From Prosthecobacter gellanilyticus (GTDB lineage: Bacteria; Verrucomicrobiota; Verrucomicrobiia; Verrucomicrobiales; Verrucomicrobiaceae), in assembly GCF_007992435.1 (NCBI RefSeq), contig NZ_BKAG01000019.1:62001-126000 (forward strand): 64,000 nt of DNA. The letters run 5' to 3'. The position numbers and the translations under genes are program-made. The notes beneath the pieces are model-generated. The model saw nothing but the letters and a program-made list of their open reading frames with translations, was not told the origin of the DNA and did no database searches. Below are positions 1 through 8,441 of the stretch, piece by piece. The first letter of the stretch is position 1. Each line of letters starts with the position of its first letter.

Positions 1-877
1 GGGGCTGCATCGTGACATGGTGCTGGCGGCAGCGGCTTCGGGTGCTCGCGGCATTTATTTGGAGAAGCCTTTCTGTCGAAACCTTGCCGAGGCGGATGAG
101 ATCATCGCGGCTTGTGAGAAGCATGGTGTGAAGCTGGCGCTGGCCCATCGCAATCGCTGGCATCCCACACTGCCGTTGGTGAAGAAGCTGGTGGAGGAGG
201 GTGCCATCGGACGTCTGCTGGAACTGCGCGGTCGTGGCAAGGAAGATCGTCGCGGTGGCATGGAGGACCTTTGGATCCTCGGCTCGCATGTGCTGAACCT
301 CGGTGTATTTCTGGCAGGCAAGCCGCAGAGCTGCTCGGCCCTGGTGAAGCTGAATGGAAAGCTCGTCACTCCGGCGGATGTGAACCGTGGCAGAGCTGAC
401 TATGGCCCGATCGCAGGGAACGAAGTGCATGCACGCTTTGACATGAAGTCGGGTGTGCCTTTCTACTTTGATTCGATGCAGGAAGCGGGTGATCCGAAGG
501 TGGGTTTCGGCCTGCAACTCATCGGCACGAAGGGCATCATCGACATCCGTGTAGACCAGACTCCGCTGGCGCATTTTCTTCCAGGCAATCAGTTTCAGCC
601 TAACAACGAGCCTCGCACCTGGGTTCCGATCAGCGCGGCGGGCATCGGCAAGGCTGAGCCGGTGGCGGAGATCGGCAAGCAGGTGATGAGCCACACCGCT
701 GGCGCGCTCGATCTGATCGCCTCCATTGAAGAGAACCGCCAGCCGCAGTGCAGCGCTGTGGATGGTCGCGTGACGGTGGAGATGATCACGGCGGTGCTGG
801 CTTCGCATGTGCGCCAGGGTGCCAGCGTGAGCTTCCCGCTGGACATCCGGGACAATCCGCTGGCAGACTGGAAGTGA
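1..877 (+). CDS. Gfo/Idh/MocA family oxidoreductase, 5'-truncated
   Basis: This is the C-terminal part of an NAD(P)-dependent sugar or inositol dehydrogenase-like protein. The reading frame is open to the window edge: Gly-Leu-His-Arg-Asp precedes the first Met, as in the family segment before the catalytic motif, so the gene starts upstream. The family EKP motif is visible (IYLEKPF, bases 53-73), with its Lys expected near the active site, and about 286 residues follow it. The stop (875-877) shares one base with the ATG of the next gene, so the two are probably co-translated. The substrate cannot be deduced. Confidence 0.85.
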   Translation, partial: GLHRDMVLAAAASGARGIYLEKPFCRNLAEADEIIAACEKHGVKLALAHRNRWHPTLPLVKKLVEEGAIGRLLELRGRGKEDRRGGMEDLWILGSHVLNLGVFLAGKPQSCSALVKLNGKLVTPADVNRGRADYGPIAGNEVHARFDMKSGVPFYFDSMQEAGDPKVGFGLQLIGTKGIIDIRVDQTPLAHFLPGNQFQPNNEPRTWVPISAAGIGKAEPVAEIGKQVMSHTAGALDLIASIEENRQPQCSAVDGRVTVEMITAVLASHVRQGASVSFPLDIRDNPLADWK

Positions 878-1824
878 TGAAGCCTTTCCTCCAACGCCTC
901 ATTCTTCTGCTGGGCGCACTTGCCAGTCACGGTGCTGCGGCTGCCGATGTGCCGGCTCCGACGCATGCCGATGTCGCCTATGGCACGCATGCGAACCAGA
1001 AGCTGGACTTCTGGCAGGCGAAGTCTGACAAACCCACTCCCCTGCTCTTCTTCATCCATGGCGGCGGCTGGATGAACGGGGATAAATCTGGCTTCAACAG
1101 CCAGGCGCTTTATCTCAGATCAGGCATCTCCGTCGTCAGCATCAACTACCGTTTCATCGCGGACGCTGAGAAGGACAAGCTGGTGCCGCCGGTGAAAGGT
1201 CCGCTGCATGATGCGGCGCGTGCCTTGCAGTTCGTGCGCAGCAAGGCTGGTGAATGGAACATCGACAAACAGCGCATCGCCGCCAGTGGCAGCAGTGCGG
1301 GCGCCTGCTCATCACTCTGGCTGGCCTTTCATCCGGATCTGGCGGATGCTGGCAGCAGTGATCCGGTCTCACGTGAGTCCACACGCCTCTGGTGCGTGGC
1401 CGTGGTGCGAGCCCAGACCTCCCTGGATCCGGTGCAGATGCGCGAGTGGACGCCGAACAATGAGTATGGTTACCATGCCTTCGGCTTCAAAGGTGACCGG
1501 ACCAAGGATCAAAAGCCCGCCGATGAGTTTGTGGCGAAGCGTGACTCCATCCTGCCCTGGATCGCTGAATACTCGCCCTATGCGCTGCTGACGGCAGACG
1601 ATCCACCGGTTTACCTTTTCTACGACACACCGCCTGCGGTCGGCCAGCCGCAGAAGAACCCGGCCCACACGGCCAATTTTGGGGTAAAGCTTCAGGAGAA
1701 GTGCCTGAGCATCGGCGTGCCGTGTGAGCTGGTGTATCCCGGGAGTGAGAATGTGAAGCATGCGCGGGTGGAGGATTATCTCATTGAGAAGTTGAACGAG
1801 CCAGCAACGCGAGGCACGAAGTAG
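877..1824 (+). CDS. secreted alpha/beta-hydrolase (esterase/lipase-like)
   Basis: A 315-residue hydrolase of the carboxylesterase/BD-FAE type. The N-terminus is a signal peptide (MKPFLQRLILLLGALASHG, cleavage probably after the AAA near residue 22). An oxyanion-hole HGGGW lies at residues 61-65. The nucleophile elbow GSSAG puts the catalytic Ser near residue 140, and a C-terminal His near residue 295 is a candidate triad base. The start is the ATG that overlaps the preceding stop (TGATG); a longer in-frame reading would run into the dehydrogenase gene and lose the signal peptide. It probably acts on esterified sugars or acylated polysaccharide outside the cytoplasm. Confidence 0.85.
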   Translation: MKPFLQRLILLLGALASHGAAAADVPAPTHADVAYGTHANQKLDFWQAKSDKPTPLLFFIHGGGWMNGDKSGFNSQALYLRSGISVVSINYRFIADAEKDKLVPPVKGPLHDAARALQFVRSKAGEWNIDKQRIAASGSSAGACSSLWLAFHPDLADAGSSDPVSRESTRLWCVAVVRAQTSLDPVQMREWTPNNEYGYHAFGFKGDRTKDQKPADEFVAKRDSILPWIAEYSPYALLTADDPPVYLFYDTPPAVGQPQKNPAHTANFGVKLQEKCLSIGVPCELVYPGSENVKHARVEDYLIEKLNEPATRGTK

Positions 1825-1837
1825 GCTGCCCATCGCC

Positions 1838-2443
1838 ATGACCGACCTGCTTCTCACTGCAGATCTTTTTCAACCCGAGGAAACGCTTCGACCGCCCAGT
1901 CAGAGCGGCAGTGTCTTCCTGGCCTTGCTTCCCGCCCCGGATGAAGAGGCTCATTTGCTCGAGCGTTTGCGGGAATGGCAGAGCAAATACAGACTCCAGG
2001 GAACACCACGACAGGCTGGGCAACTTCACCTGAGCCTGCACCCCATCAATAAAGAGCTGGGCCTGTCCAAACACCTCCTGCACTCGATCGACATCGCAGC
2101 GCAGGAAGCGGCTGATGCGACTCCGCCATTCACAGTTCGTTTTTCGGAGCTGTGCAAATTTGGTGGAGGTGCCCTGGTGCTACGTGACATCCGCAAGGAG
2201 TCTGAGCTGACCAGTCTTCACCAGCTCCTCACCACCAGGCTGGTGAGAAACAGTGTGCGCACCCATAAAGAAGGCACCTTCAGCCCTCACATGACTCTTC
2301 TCTATGGTGTACAGCCCTTTTCCACGCTGATTGATCCTGTGGTGAAATTGAGCATCCGGGAGTTCGCGCTGGTTCGTGGCAGGATGGGGACATCCTATGA
2401 GGTGCTCAACCGCTGGCAGCTTCGGGGTCCAGACCAGGCATGA
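1838..2443 (+). CDS. thpR: 2'-5' RNA ligase / RNA 2',3'-cyclic phosphodiesterase family protein
   Basis: A 201-residue protein of the 2H phosphoesterase superfamily. The two signature His-x-Ser/Thr motifs are present: HLSL with His near residue 64 and HMTL with His near residue 151, the spacing expected for LigT/ThpR proteins. Members hydrolyse 2',3'-cyclic phosphates on RNA; the historical name is 2'-5' RNA ligase. It starts 13 bases after the esterase stop and may belong to the same transcript. The family call is firm; the true substrate in this organism is unknown. Confidence 0.8.
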   Translation: MTDLLLTADLFQPEETLRPPSQSGSVFLALLPAPDEEAHLLERLREWQSKYRLQGTPRQAGQLHLSLHPINKELGLSKHLLHSIDIAAQEAADATPPFTVRFSELCKFGGGALVLRDIRKESELTSLHQLLTTRLVRNSVRTHKEGTFSPHMTLLYGVQPFSTLIDPVVKLSIREFALVRGRMGTSYEVLNRWQLRGPDQA

Positions 2444-2483
2444 TTCCTGGATGCGAGCCGTTTTGAGAAATATTTTCCCGGCC

Positions 2484-2510
2484 GGTCACACTCTTTGGCG
2501 CTGGCTCGTC
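2484..2510 (+). promoter_or_regulatory. ECF41-type promoter upstream of the CMD-like gene
   Basis: GGTCACA (2484-2490), 16 bases, then CGTC (2507-2510). This closely matches the published ECF41 consensus TGTCACA-N16/17-CGTC. It ends 12 bases before the ATG at 2523, so transcription would start just ahead of that codon and the leader would be very short. The promoter argues against start codons further upstream in the same frame (2376 or 2451), which would place it inside the coding region. Confidence 0.75.
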
Positions 2511-2522
2511 ATACCCAGTGCC

Positions 2523-3056
2523 ATGCAACAAGCACCCACTGACACCCTGGCCGCCTCGCGGCAGAACCTCCAGGCCTTCGGCCAGCACTATGACTATGAC
2601 GTGAGCTATCTGGAGGAGCTCATGGATGCCTCGCCCGGAGCCTTCAAGACCTTTGAAGCTGCGATGGGCATGGGGCGCTACCAGAAGAGCGCGCCTGATG
2701 AGGTGCTCATGATTGCCAAGATCGCCGCCATGCGCCTGCAAGACTGCGGTCCCTGCACGCTGCTGAACGTCAAGATGGCTCGTGAAAAAGGCATGCCGGA
2801 AGCCCTGATCCAGGCCTCCCTTCATCAAGGCAAAGGCCTCACGCCCGAGCAGCGTGATATCTATGACTACGCTCGCGGTGTGGCCGCCAACGTGGATCTG
2901 GATCCGGAGCTTCTGCCGCGCCTGCAAGCTCGCTGGGGACGTGAGGTCATTGCGGAGATCGCCGTCAGTGTGGTCTCCACCCACCTTTACCCGACGCTCA
3001 AGCGCGCCCTGGGTCACGCGCAAAGTTGCGCCTTGATCCCTGAGCTTGCGGCTTAA
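2523..3056 (+). CDS. carboxymuconolactone decarboxylase (AhpD-like) family protein
   Basis: A 177-residue all-helical AhpD/CMD-fold protein with a CGPC redox motif (Cys75, Cys78), suggesting a thiol-disulfide or peroxidase-linked role rather than ring cleavage. Genes of this family are a known partner of ECF41 sigma factors, and here the sigma gene follows 14 bases downstream. The start at 2523 is chosen because an ECF41-like promoter ends 12 bases earlier. The pair is probably one autoregulated transcript. The physiological substrate is not known for these partners. Confidence 0.85.
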   Translation: MQQAPTDTLAASRQNLQAFGQHYDYDVSYLEELMDASPGAFKTFEAAMGMGRYQKSAPDEVLMIAKIAAMRLQDCGPCTLLNVKMAREKGMPEALIQASLHQGKGLTPEQRDIYDYARGVAANVDLDPELLPRLQARWGREVIAEIAVSVVSTHLYPTLKRALGHAQSCALIPELAA

Positions 3057-3070
3057 CCTTCCACAGCACC

Positions 3071-3964
3071 ATGAACATCGCCGATCCACATGTCGCCGCC
3101 TTTGAGGCACATCGCAAGCAGCTCACGGGTGTGGCGTATCGCATGCTCAGTTCCGTGAGTGATGCGGAGGACATGGTGCAGGAAACCTGGTTACGCTGGG
3201 CGAAGGCGGACCTGACCGAGGTGAAGACGCCGCAAAGCTGGCTGCTCACCGTGGTCAGCCGTCTCTGCCTGGACCGGCTGAAATCCGCGCGCGTGCAGCG
3301 TGAGGAATACTATGGCACCTGGCTGCCGGAGCCTTATCTGCCGGAGGCTGCTTCCACAGAGCCTACGGCGCAGGTGGATGAGAGTGTCTCCATCGCGCTG
3401 CTCATAGTGCTGGAGAAGCTCTCGCCCGTGGAGCGTGCAGGGTTTCTGCTGCATGAGGTTTTCGGGCACAGCTTTGAGGAGATCAGCGAGATCCTGGACA
3501 AGCCTGCCGTGAACTGCCGCAAGCTCGTCTCCCGAGCCCGCGAGCGTGTGCGGGCGGAGAAGCCCCGCTTCACAACCACCAACAGCGAGCATGAGCAGCT
3601 CCTCACCCGTTTTCTCAGCGCGTGCCGAGCTGGTGAAACGCAACCTTTGTTAGACATGCTGGTGGAGGATGTCTCTCTCTACTCGGATGGCGGAGGCAAG
3701 GCAACGGCGGTGCCGAAGGTGCTCACAGGCCGCGACATCGTCACCAAGTTCTTCATCAACATCTCGAGGCCCGGCGGCCCGGCGCGTGGCTTTTATGAAA
3801 CAAGGCCCACCAGCTTCAATGGCTCACCTGGGGTGCTCATCCAGATGGATGGACAGACCGTCACCGCCATGGCCCTGGAGATCGTGGAAGGCAAGATCAC
3901 CAAGATCTTCTCCCATCGAAATCCAGACAAGCTCCGCGCCTTTCAGGCAACGGCGGGGGCTTGA
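3071..3964 (+). CDS. ECF41-family RNA polymerase sigma factor with SnoaL-like C-terminal domain
   Basis: A 297-residue sigma-70-family factor, longer than a typical ECF because of a C-terminal SnoaL-like extension. Sigma region 2 (about residues 12-75) and region 4 (about 105-155) are recognisable. All three family hallmarks are present: WLPEP at 84-88 in the linker, DGGGK at 206-210 and NPDKL at 284-288 in the extension. In this family the extension controls activity in place of a separate anti-sigma factor, and none is seen nearby. It should direct RNA polymerase to the promoter at 2484-2510. Its 3' end overlaps the convergent hydrolase pseudogene by about 22 bases. Confidence 0.93.
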   Translation: MNIADPHVAAFEAHRKQLTGVAYRMLSSVSDAEDMVQETWLRWAKADLTEVKTPQSWLLTVVSRLCLDRLKSARVQREEYYGTWLPEPYLPEAASTEPTAQVDESVSIALLIVLEKLSPVERAGFLLHEVFGHSFEEISEILDKPAVNCRKLVSRARERVRAEKPRFTTTNSEHEQLLTRFLSACRAGETQPLLDMLVEDVSLYSDGGGKATAVPKVLTGRDIVTKFFINISRPGGPARGFYETRPTSFNGSPGVLIQMDGQTVTAMALEIVEGKITKIFSHRNPDKLRAFQATAGA

Positions 3965-4808
3965 GGCACGGCCTCTTTGCGGGAAGATGCTGAGACCTTC
4001 TCAGCATTTTCACCGAGTTTGGACTGCACCCAGTCCAGGGCATAGTCCGCCACTTCTTCCCAGCCCTTTTCACCGATGATGAAGTGGCTGCGGCCCGCGA
4101 ACTCCTTGTATTCCGTGATCGCGGAGGAGCGGCTGTATTTGCGGAAGTTCTTCCGGTTCAGCGAGGCAGGCATGATCACATCCTTCTCACCACCGATCAG
4201 CAGCAGCGGGCCCCGGCTGGAGTTGCGGAAATTGATCGCGGCCTGGGAACCAGGGGTGATGTTTGACAGCGCGGCCTGGAAGATGGCTCGGGCTGGAGCG
4301 GCGATAGCGTAGCGTGCATACGCAGCACGCGCTTCAGATTCACTCAAACTGTTCGCGAACACTCTCCACCAGCGGGCAAAGGGGAACATGTAGGTGCCTT
4401 TGTAGTTGAAGGGATTCGCCAGCGCCGGAGTCAGGGCCTCGATGGTGGAGGGAGGCAGCAGGACGATGCTTTTGGCGGGACGGAATCAATGGCCACACCG
4501 GAGGCGCCGAGGCCGCGATCCATCAGGATCTGGGTGATCAGGCCACCGTAGGAGTGGCCGATGATGATGGGCTTCTCCGGCAGGGACTGGATGATGCGTG
4601 TGTAGTGCTCCAGGACGTTCTCAATGCCGATGCCATTGAAGCTGGAGGGATCCCGCTGCATGTCCTCCACACTGCCCTCGATCCCCGGCCAGGCCGGGGC
4701 GATGACCTTGTAACCCTGAGCCTCATAGCGGCTCTGGAAATGCTCCCAGGAGCGAGGGGTCACCCACAGACCGTGGATCAACAGGATGGTTTTGGATGAA
4801 GTTTTCAT
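3943..4808 (-). pseudogene. alpha/beta-hydrolase with a single-base frameshift
   Basis: Two adjacent frames together make one complete hydrolase of about 288 residues. The N-terminal part (start at 4808) has HGLW and the nucleophile elbow GHSYGG (Ser86). The C-terminal part carries a GGEKD acid motif and a GRSHF histidine segment. The frames join at about 4476-4484: adding one base to the CCC run on the coding strand restores a continuous sequence reading DSVPAKSIVLLPPSTIEAL through to MFPFARWW. Without it, translation ends at 4431. Either the gene is recently broken or the base is an assembly error. It lies 57 bases downstream of a second hydrolase on the same strand. Confidence 0.8.
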
Positions 4809-4865
4809 GATCGTATTCTTTGAAGTGCTTTAAGTTAGGTGATTCAGACATTCAGATTCAGAGGT

Positions 4866-5702
4866 TCAGGCTTGGATGAAGGACAGGAGGTCAGCATTGA
4901 GCTGGTCCTTGTGAGTATCCGCGATGCCGTGCGGGGCGCCTGGGTAGACAATGAGCTGGGAGTTCTTCACCAGCTTGGAGGAGGCCAGGCCTGCGGCTTC
5001 AAAAGGCACGATCTGGTCGTCATCGCCATGGATGATGAGAGTCGGCACATCGAACTTCTTCAGGTCCTCGGTGAAGTCGGTCTCGGAGAAGGCCTTGATG
5101 GAATCAAAGGTGTTCTTGTGGCCGCCCATCATGCCCTGCATCCAGAAGGCATCGATGATGCCCTGCGAGGGCTTGGCACCGGGACGGTTGTAACCGTAGA
5201 AGGGGCCGCTGGCGATGTCTTTGTAGAGCTGTGAGCGATCTGCCAGGGAGCCGGCGCGGATGCCATCGAAGACTTCAATCGGCAGGCCGCCAGGATTGGC
5301 TGCCGTCTTCACCATCAGCGGAGGCACCGCAGAGACCAGGATGACCTTGGCCACACGGCTGGTGCCATGACGACCGACATAGCGGGTGACCTCGCCACCA
5401 CCGGTGGAGAAACCGACGAGGATCACATCCTTCAAATCAAGCTGCTCGATCAACTCTGCCAGGTCGTCGGCATAACCATTCATGTCGTTGTTATTCCAGC
5501 TCTGGCTGGAACGACCGTGGCCGCGGCGATCATGGCCGATGGCACGGTAGCCGTTGTTGGCGAGGAAGAGCATCTGGTTTTCCCAGCTATCTGAAGACAG
5601 AGGCCAGCCGTGGCTGAAGATGACTGGCTGACCTGCGCCCCAGTCTTTGAAGTAGATCTGAGTGCCGTCTTTGGTGGTGATGGTGCTGGAGTTGGTTTTC
5701 AT
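4866..5702 (-). CDS. alpha/beta-hydrolase, non-haem chloroperoxidase / arylesterase type
   Basis: A 278-residue cofactor-free hydrolase of the bacterial chloroperoxidase family. [11 protein letters not shown] forms the oxyanion region, GFSTGG holds the nucleophile Ser99, HGDDDQIVP holds the acid and [11 protein letters not shown] the base. The start at 5702 gives the usual family N-terminus ([22 protein letters not shown]); the frame stays open further upstream to 5837 but that part has no family match. No signal peptide, so cytoplasmic. Such enzymes hydrolyse esters and can make peracids with organic acids. It heads a two-gene set with the frameshifted hydrolase and is divergent from a GlxA-type regulator. 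Confidence 0.9.
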   Translation of the reverse strand: MKTNSSTITTKDGTQIYFKDWGAGQPVIFSHGWPLSSDSWENQMLFLANNGYRAIGHDRRGHGRSSQSWNNNDMNGYADDLAELIEQLDLKDVILVGFSTGGGEVTRYVGRHGTSRVAKVILVSAVPPLMVKTAANPGGLPIEVFDGIRAGSLADRSQLYKDIASGPFYGYNRPGAKPSQGIIDAFWMQGMMGGHKNTFDSIKAFSETDFTEDLKKFDVPTLIIHGDDDQIVPFEAAGLASSKLVKNSQLIVYPGAPHGIADTHKDQLNADLLSFIQA

Positions 5703-5884
5703 GATGTTATTGTCTTTCTTGGTGTTTGAGTTTGGAGTGATCCGGTTGGCCGTCTGGCTTTCCGTTGTGGCATCAGTGTAGGGGAAAGATTCCGGAGGGG
5801 AATGCCAAGGAACCGACGATTTCTGCCAATCTGCCAAAACCCGCTTTTCCAGGGGATTCGAAGGAGAATTGGCCGTTTGCCGCT

Positions 5885-5905
5885 CTTTATACGGCGTGTA
5901 TAAAG
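5885..5905. promoter_or_regulatory. 21-bp perfect palindrome ahead of the GlxA-type regulator
   Basis: CTTTATAC (5885-5892), five bases, then GTATAAAG (5898-5905): two perfect 8-base arms. It lies 13 bases before the ATG at 5919 and about 180 bases upstream of the divergent hydrolase start at 5702. The AT-rich arms stand out in G+C-rich DNA. A dimeric operator, possibly autoregulatory, is the simplest reading; the TATA-containing arms could also overlap a -10 element. Confidence 0.5.
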
Positions 5906-5918
5906 CGGCGTGCCGAAC

Positions 5919-6917
5919 ATGAATTCTCCCGCATCGAATCGTCGCCTTGTCATCCTCATGTATCCCCGTGTTCGCGAGCTGGACGTCGCGGGAGTCACGG
6001 ATGTCTTCTCAACCGCAAATGCACTGCTTCCGGAGGATCGACGCTATCAGATCCAGCATGTCTCGACGCAGAAGGAGCCAGCTCTGGATGGCATGTATGG
6101 TCTCGGCATGCGCAGCGGCCCTCACTACAGCACGGTGAAGAGCAAGGTGGACACCCTGATCATTCCTGGCGGCATGGGCAATGAACTCACCGAACCGCCT
6201 GCGCCGCTGCTCACCTGGATGCAAAAGCACGCGAAGACATCCCGCCGTGTGGGTTCGGTGTGTACGGGTGCGTGGTTGCTGGCACAGGCAGGTCTGCTGG
6301 ATGGCAAGCGTGCCACCACGCACTGGGCCTATGCCAAGCAGCTCGCAACCACGTTCCCCAAGGTGAAGGTCGACCCCGATCCGATCTGGGTGAAAGATGG
6401 TAGCATTTATAGTTCGGCAGGTGCGACCTCTGGCATCGACCTCAGCCTGGCGCTCGTGGAAGAGGATCATGGGCGCAAGCTGGCGCTCGAAGTAGCCCGC
6501 ATGCTGGTGGTGTTCCTTTGCCGGCCTGGCAACCAGGCGCAGTTCAGTGTGTCCCTTCAAGAGCAGACCTCTGAAGACCGTCCGCTGCGGGATCTCCAGG
6601 TCTGGATGCTCGAACACCTAACCAATGATCCTTCTGTTCCAGCGCTGGCTGCGAAGGCGGCGATGAGCGAGCGTAACTTCCAGCGTGTATTCACGCGTGA
6701 GATGGGCAAGTCCCCCGCGCACTATGTGGAGGAGATCCGCATCGAGGCCGTGCGCCGGAAACTGGAGCGCAGCACGCAGGGCATGGAGGAAATCGCGAGA
6801 GCCTGCGGCTTTGGTAGCGCGGATGTGATGGGCCGCTGCTTCATGCGGCAGCTCAAGACCACGCCTGCGGAGTATCGCGCGCGATTCAGGTCTTCGGGCA
6901 TTCGAGCCACGGCCTGA
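5919..6917 (+). CDS. GlxA-family transcriptional regulator (DJ-1/PfpI-like domain plus AraC HTH)
   Basis: A 332-residue regulator. Residues about 8-190 form a DJ-1/PfpI glutamine-amidotransferase-like sensor domain with a Cys in the nucleophile elbow (GSVCTGAW, Cys115). Residues about 225-325 form a double helix-turn-helix AraC domain ([15 protein letters not shown] and [17 protein letters not shown]). A GTG at 5910 in the same frame is an alternative start, but it would bring the coding region closer to the palindrome at 5885-5905. Divergent from the two hydrolases, it may control them. The inducer is unknown. Confidence 0.88.
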   Translation: MNSPASNRRLVILMYPRVRELDVAGVTDVFSTANALLPEDRRYQIQHVSTQKEPALDGMYGLGMRSGPHYSTVKSKVDTLIIPGGMGNELTEPPAPLLTWMQKHAKTSRRVGSVCTGAWLLAQAGLLDGKRATTHWAYAKQLATTFPKVKVDPDPIWVKDGSIYSSAGATSGIDLSLALVEEDHGRKLALEVARMLVVFLCRPGNQAQFSVSLQEQTSEDRPLRDLQVWMLEHLTNDPSVPALAAKAAMSERNFQRVFTREMGKSPAHYVEEIRIEAVRRKLERSTQGMEEIARACGFGSADVMGRCFMRQLKTTPAEYRARFRSSGIRATA

Positions 6918-6987
6918 GGCACTTTGGCGCAAATCGTCGGATCGTTGGCATGGGCTTGGGATTGAGCTGGCCTAGTCTGGTGTCGCC

Positions 6988-7557
6988 ATGAAAAAGCACA
7001 CCTCCATTACCCCTCGTCAAACATCCTCCCCACTGTGGAACACTCATCATGACCAGCCTGAAAAGCGCAGTGTCGTGCTCATCCAATTGCTGAACCATCA
7101 GCTTGCTGACCTGATCGATCTCGGTCTGCAGGCCAAGCAGGCGCACTGGAATGTCAAAGGCCCCTACTTCACCATGCTGCACGCGCTCTTCGATGAGGTC
7201 GCTGAAAAGGTCGGCGAGCTCACGGATGAAGTGGCCGAGCGTGCGGTGATGCTCGGAGGCATCGCTCGCGGCACCTCGCAGGCTGTCTCACAAGCCAGCA
7301 GGCTGCCGGCCTATCCTCTGGATGCGCTGGACGGTCGCGAGCATGTCTGGGCCATGTCCGCCGCGCTGGCGCAGTCGGCACAGGCCTCGCGTGAAGCCAT
7401 CTCTTTGGCTGAAGACACGGGTGATGCAGGCACCGTGGACCTTTTCACCCAAGTCTCCCGCAGCATCGACGAGCTGCTGTGGAAGGTGGAGGCTCATGTG
7501 GCCCTCGAACCACGCTGGACTCAGGAAGAGGCGGATGCATCCACCCTTCGTCGCTAA
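6988..7557 (+). CDS. dps: Dps-family DNA-binding ferritin-like protein
   Basis: A 189-residue Dps protein. The family signature AHWNVKGPYFTMLHALFDE is present (His53, His65 and Asp69/Glu70/Glu73 as ferroxidase-site candidates). The first 25 residues are a basic, flexible N-terminal tail typical of DNA-binding Dps. The dodecamer stores iron, consumes hydrogen peroxide and coats DNA in stress. It is monocistronic, ends convergently with the SGNH hydrolase gene, and its stop codon is embedded in GCTAACC. Confidence 0.93.
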   Translation: MKKHTSITPRQTSSPLWNTHHDQPEKRSVVLIQLLNHQLADLIDLGLQAKQAHWNVKGPYFTMLHALFDEVAEKVGELTDEVAERAVMLGGIARGTSQAVSQASRLPAYPLDALDGREHVWAMSAALAQSAQASREAISLAEDTGDAGTVDLFTQVSRSIDELLWKVEAHVALEPRWTQEEADASTLRR

Positions 7558-7586
7558 CCGCGGTATCGCCTGATCAACGCCCCACG

Positions 7587-7617
7587 GGCCAGGATCTCCT
7601 CATGGAAGGCCCTGGCC
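7587..7617. terminator. possible bidirectional hairpin between convergent genes
   Basis: GGCCAGG (7587-7593) and CCTGGCC (7611-7617) form a 7-base stem in the 64-base gap between convergent dps and the SGNH hydrolase gene. There is no clear T-run, so this is a weak call based mainly on location. Confidence 0.3.
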
Positions 7618-7621
7618 TAAA

Positions 7622-8314
7622 TCATTTCAAGGTAGCTACAATCGACGCAGAGATGGCATCGGCGATGGCTTGCATGCCTTTATCACCGGGATGACGGGCC
7701 ACGCCTTCGTGCTCGATCTTGCGCTCGGAGCGGGCGTAGTTGGCCTCATCCTTGGCCAGGGAGCTAATGTCGATGAAGGTGCCGCCTACGGTTGCACAGG
7801 CTTCTTTCAGCGACGTGTCCTTGGCAGGGTTCGCCCAGAAGCAGCCGCGCACATAGATTTTCGTGGTCGGGCTGGCTTTGAGCAGCGTCATCAGTTTCGT
7901 CACGCTGTCTTTGAACTTCGTTTTCGACTCTTCCGTTTGCAAGGCAGGCACGTTCTCGCCGATGGCGAGGACCACGATGTCCGGCGCGAAATCAGTCTGC
8001 GTCTTCAGCTTCGTCGTGAAGTCGAAGGTTTCAAAGTTGCGCTCGAAATCGGCGACGTTCGCGACCAGAAACTCTGGCTTCGCTCCCTGCTTCTTCGTCA
8101 CTGCGTCCACTACCAGATGCACGTAGTCCTTGTCCTCCGAAGTCGCGGCCATACCCCAGTTTCCGGTCCAGCCGATCTTCGCCGCAGGGCCATGACGTGT
8201 GATGCTGTTCCCGACGAAGAGCATTTTCAGCGGCTTCCCTTCGGCCGCAGGACTTGCACCACTGAGAGACAGAAGAGTTGTGAAGACCACGAGAGAGAAG
8301 CGGCGGAGATTCAT
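7622..8314 (-). CDS. secreted SGNH/GDSL-type hydrolase
   Basis: A 230-residue SGNH esterase-like protein. A signal peptide is visible at residues 1-23 (MNLRRFSLVVFTTLLSLSGA). Block I is VGNSIT, with the nucleophile Ser37 in a GNS variant of GDS. A late HPGDKGM, near residue 208, supplies the block V His. GENVP near the middle may provide the oxyanion Asn. The ATG at 8314 is preferred because it gives a clean signal peptide. The family removes acyl groups from polysaccharides, fitting the secreted glycan-active genes that follow. Confidence 0.85.
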   Translation of the reverse strand: MNLRRFSLVVFTTLLSLSGASPAAEGKPLKMLFVGNSITRHGPAAKIGWTGNWGMAATSEDKDYVHLVVDAVTKKQGAKPEFLVANVADFERNFETFDFTTKLKTQTDFAPDIVVLAIGENVPALQTEESKTKFKDSVTKLMTLLKASPTTKIYVRGCFWANPAKDTSLKEACATVGGTFIDISSLAKDEANYARSERKIEHEGVARHPGDKGMQAIADAISASIVATLK

Positions 8315-8441
8315 AGAAGGCAAGGACGAGTGGGCAGAGCATACGATGGCCTCGGAATCGGCCTATCATCAGCAAATTCTCGGAATCAATCCGTGACGCC
8401 AGACAGATAGAAATGTGGCTGCTAAGGTGTTCTCCCTCACG

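Noticed and set aside
595-1059. Minus-strand open frame over the dehydrogenase/esterase junction
   Set aside because: Antisense to two clear genes, with no domain or credible composition; typical of G+C-rich DNA.
2376-2522. Longer N-terminus for the CMD-like protein
   Set aside because: The extra residues have no family match, overlap the ThpR-like gene, and would place the ECF41 promoter inside the coding region.
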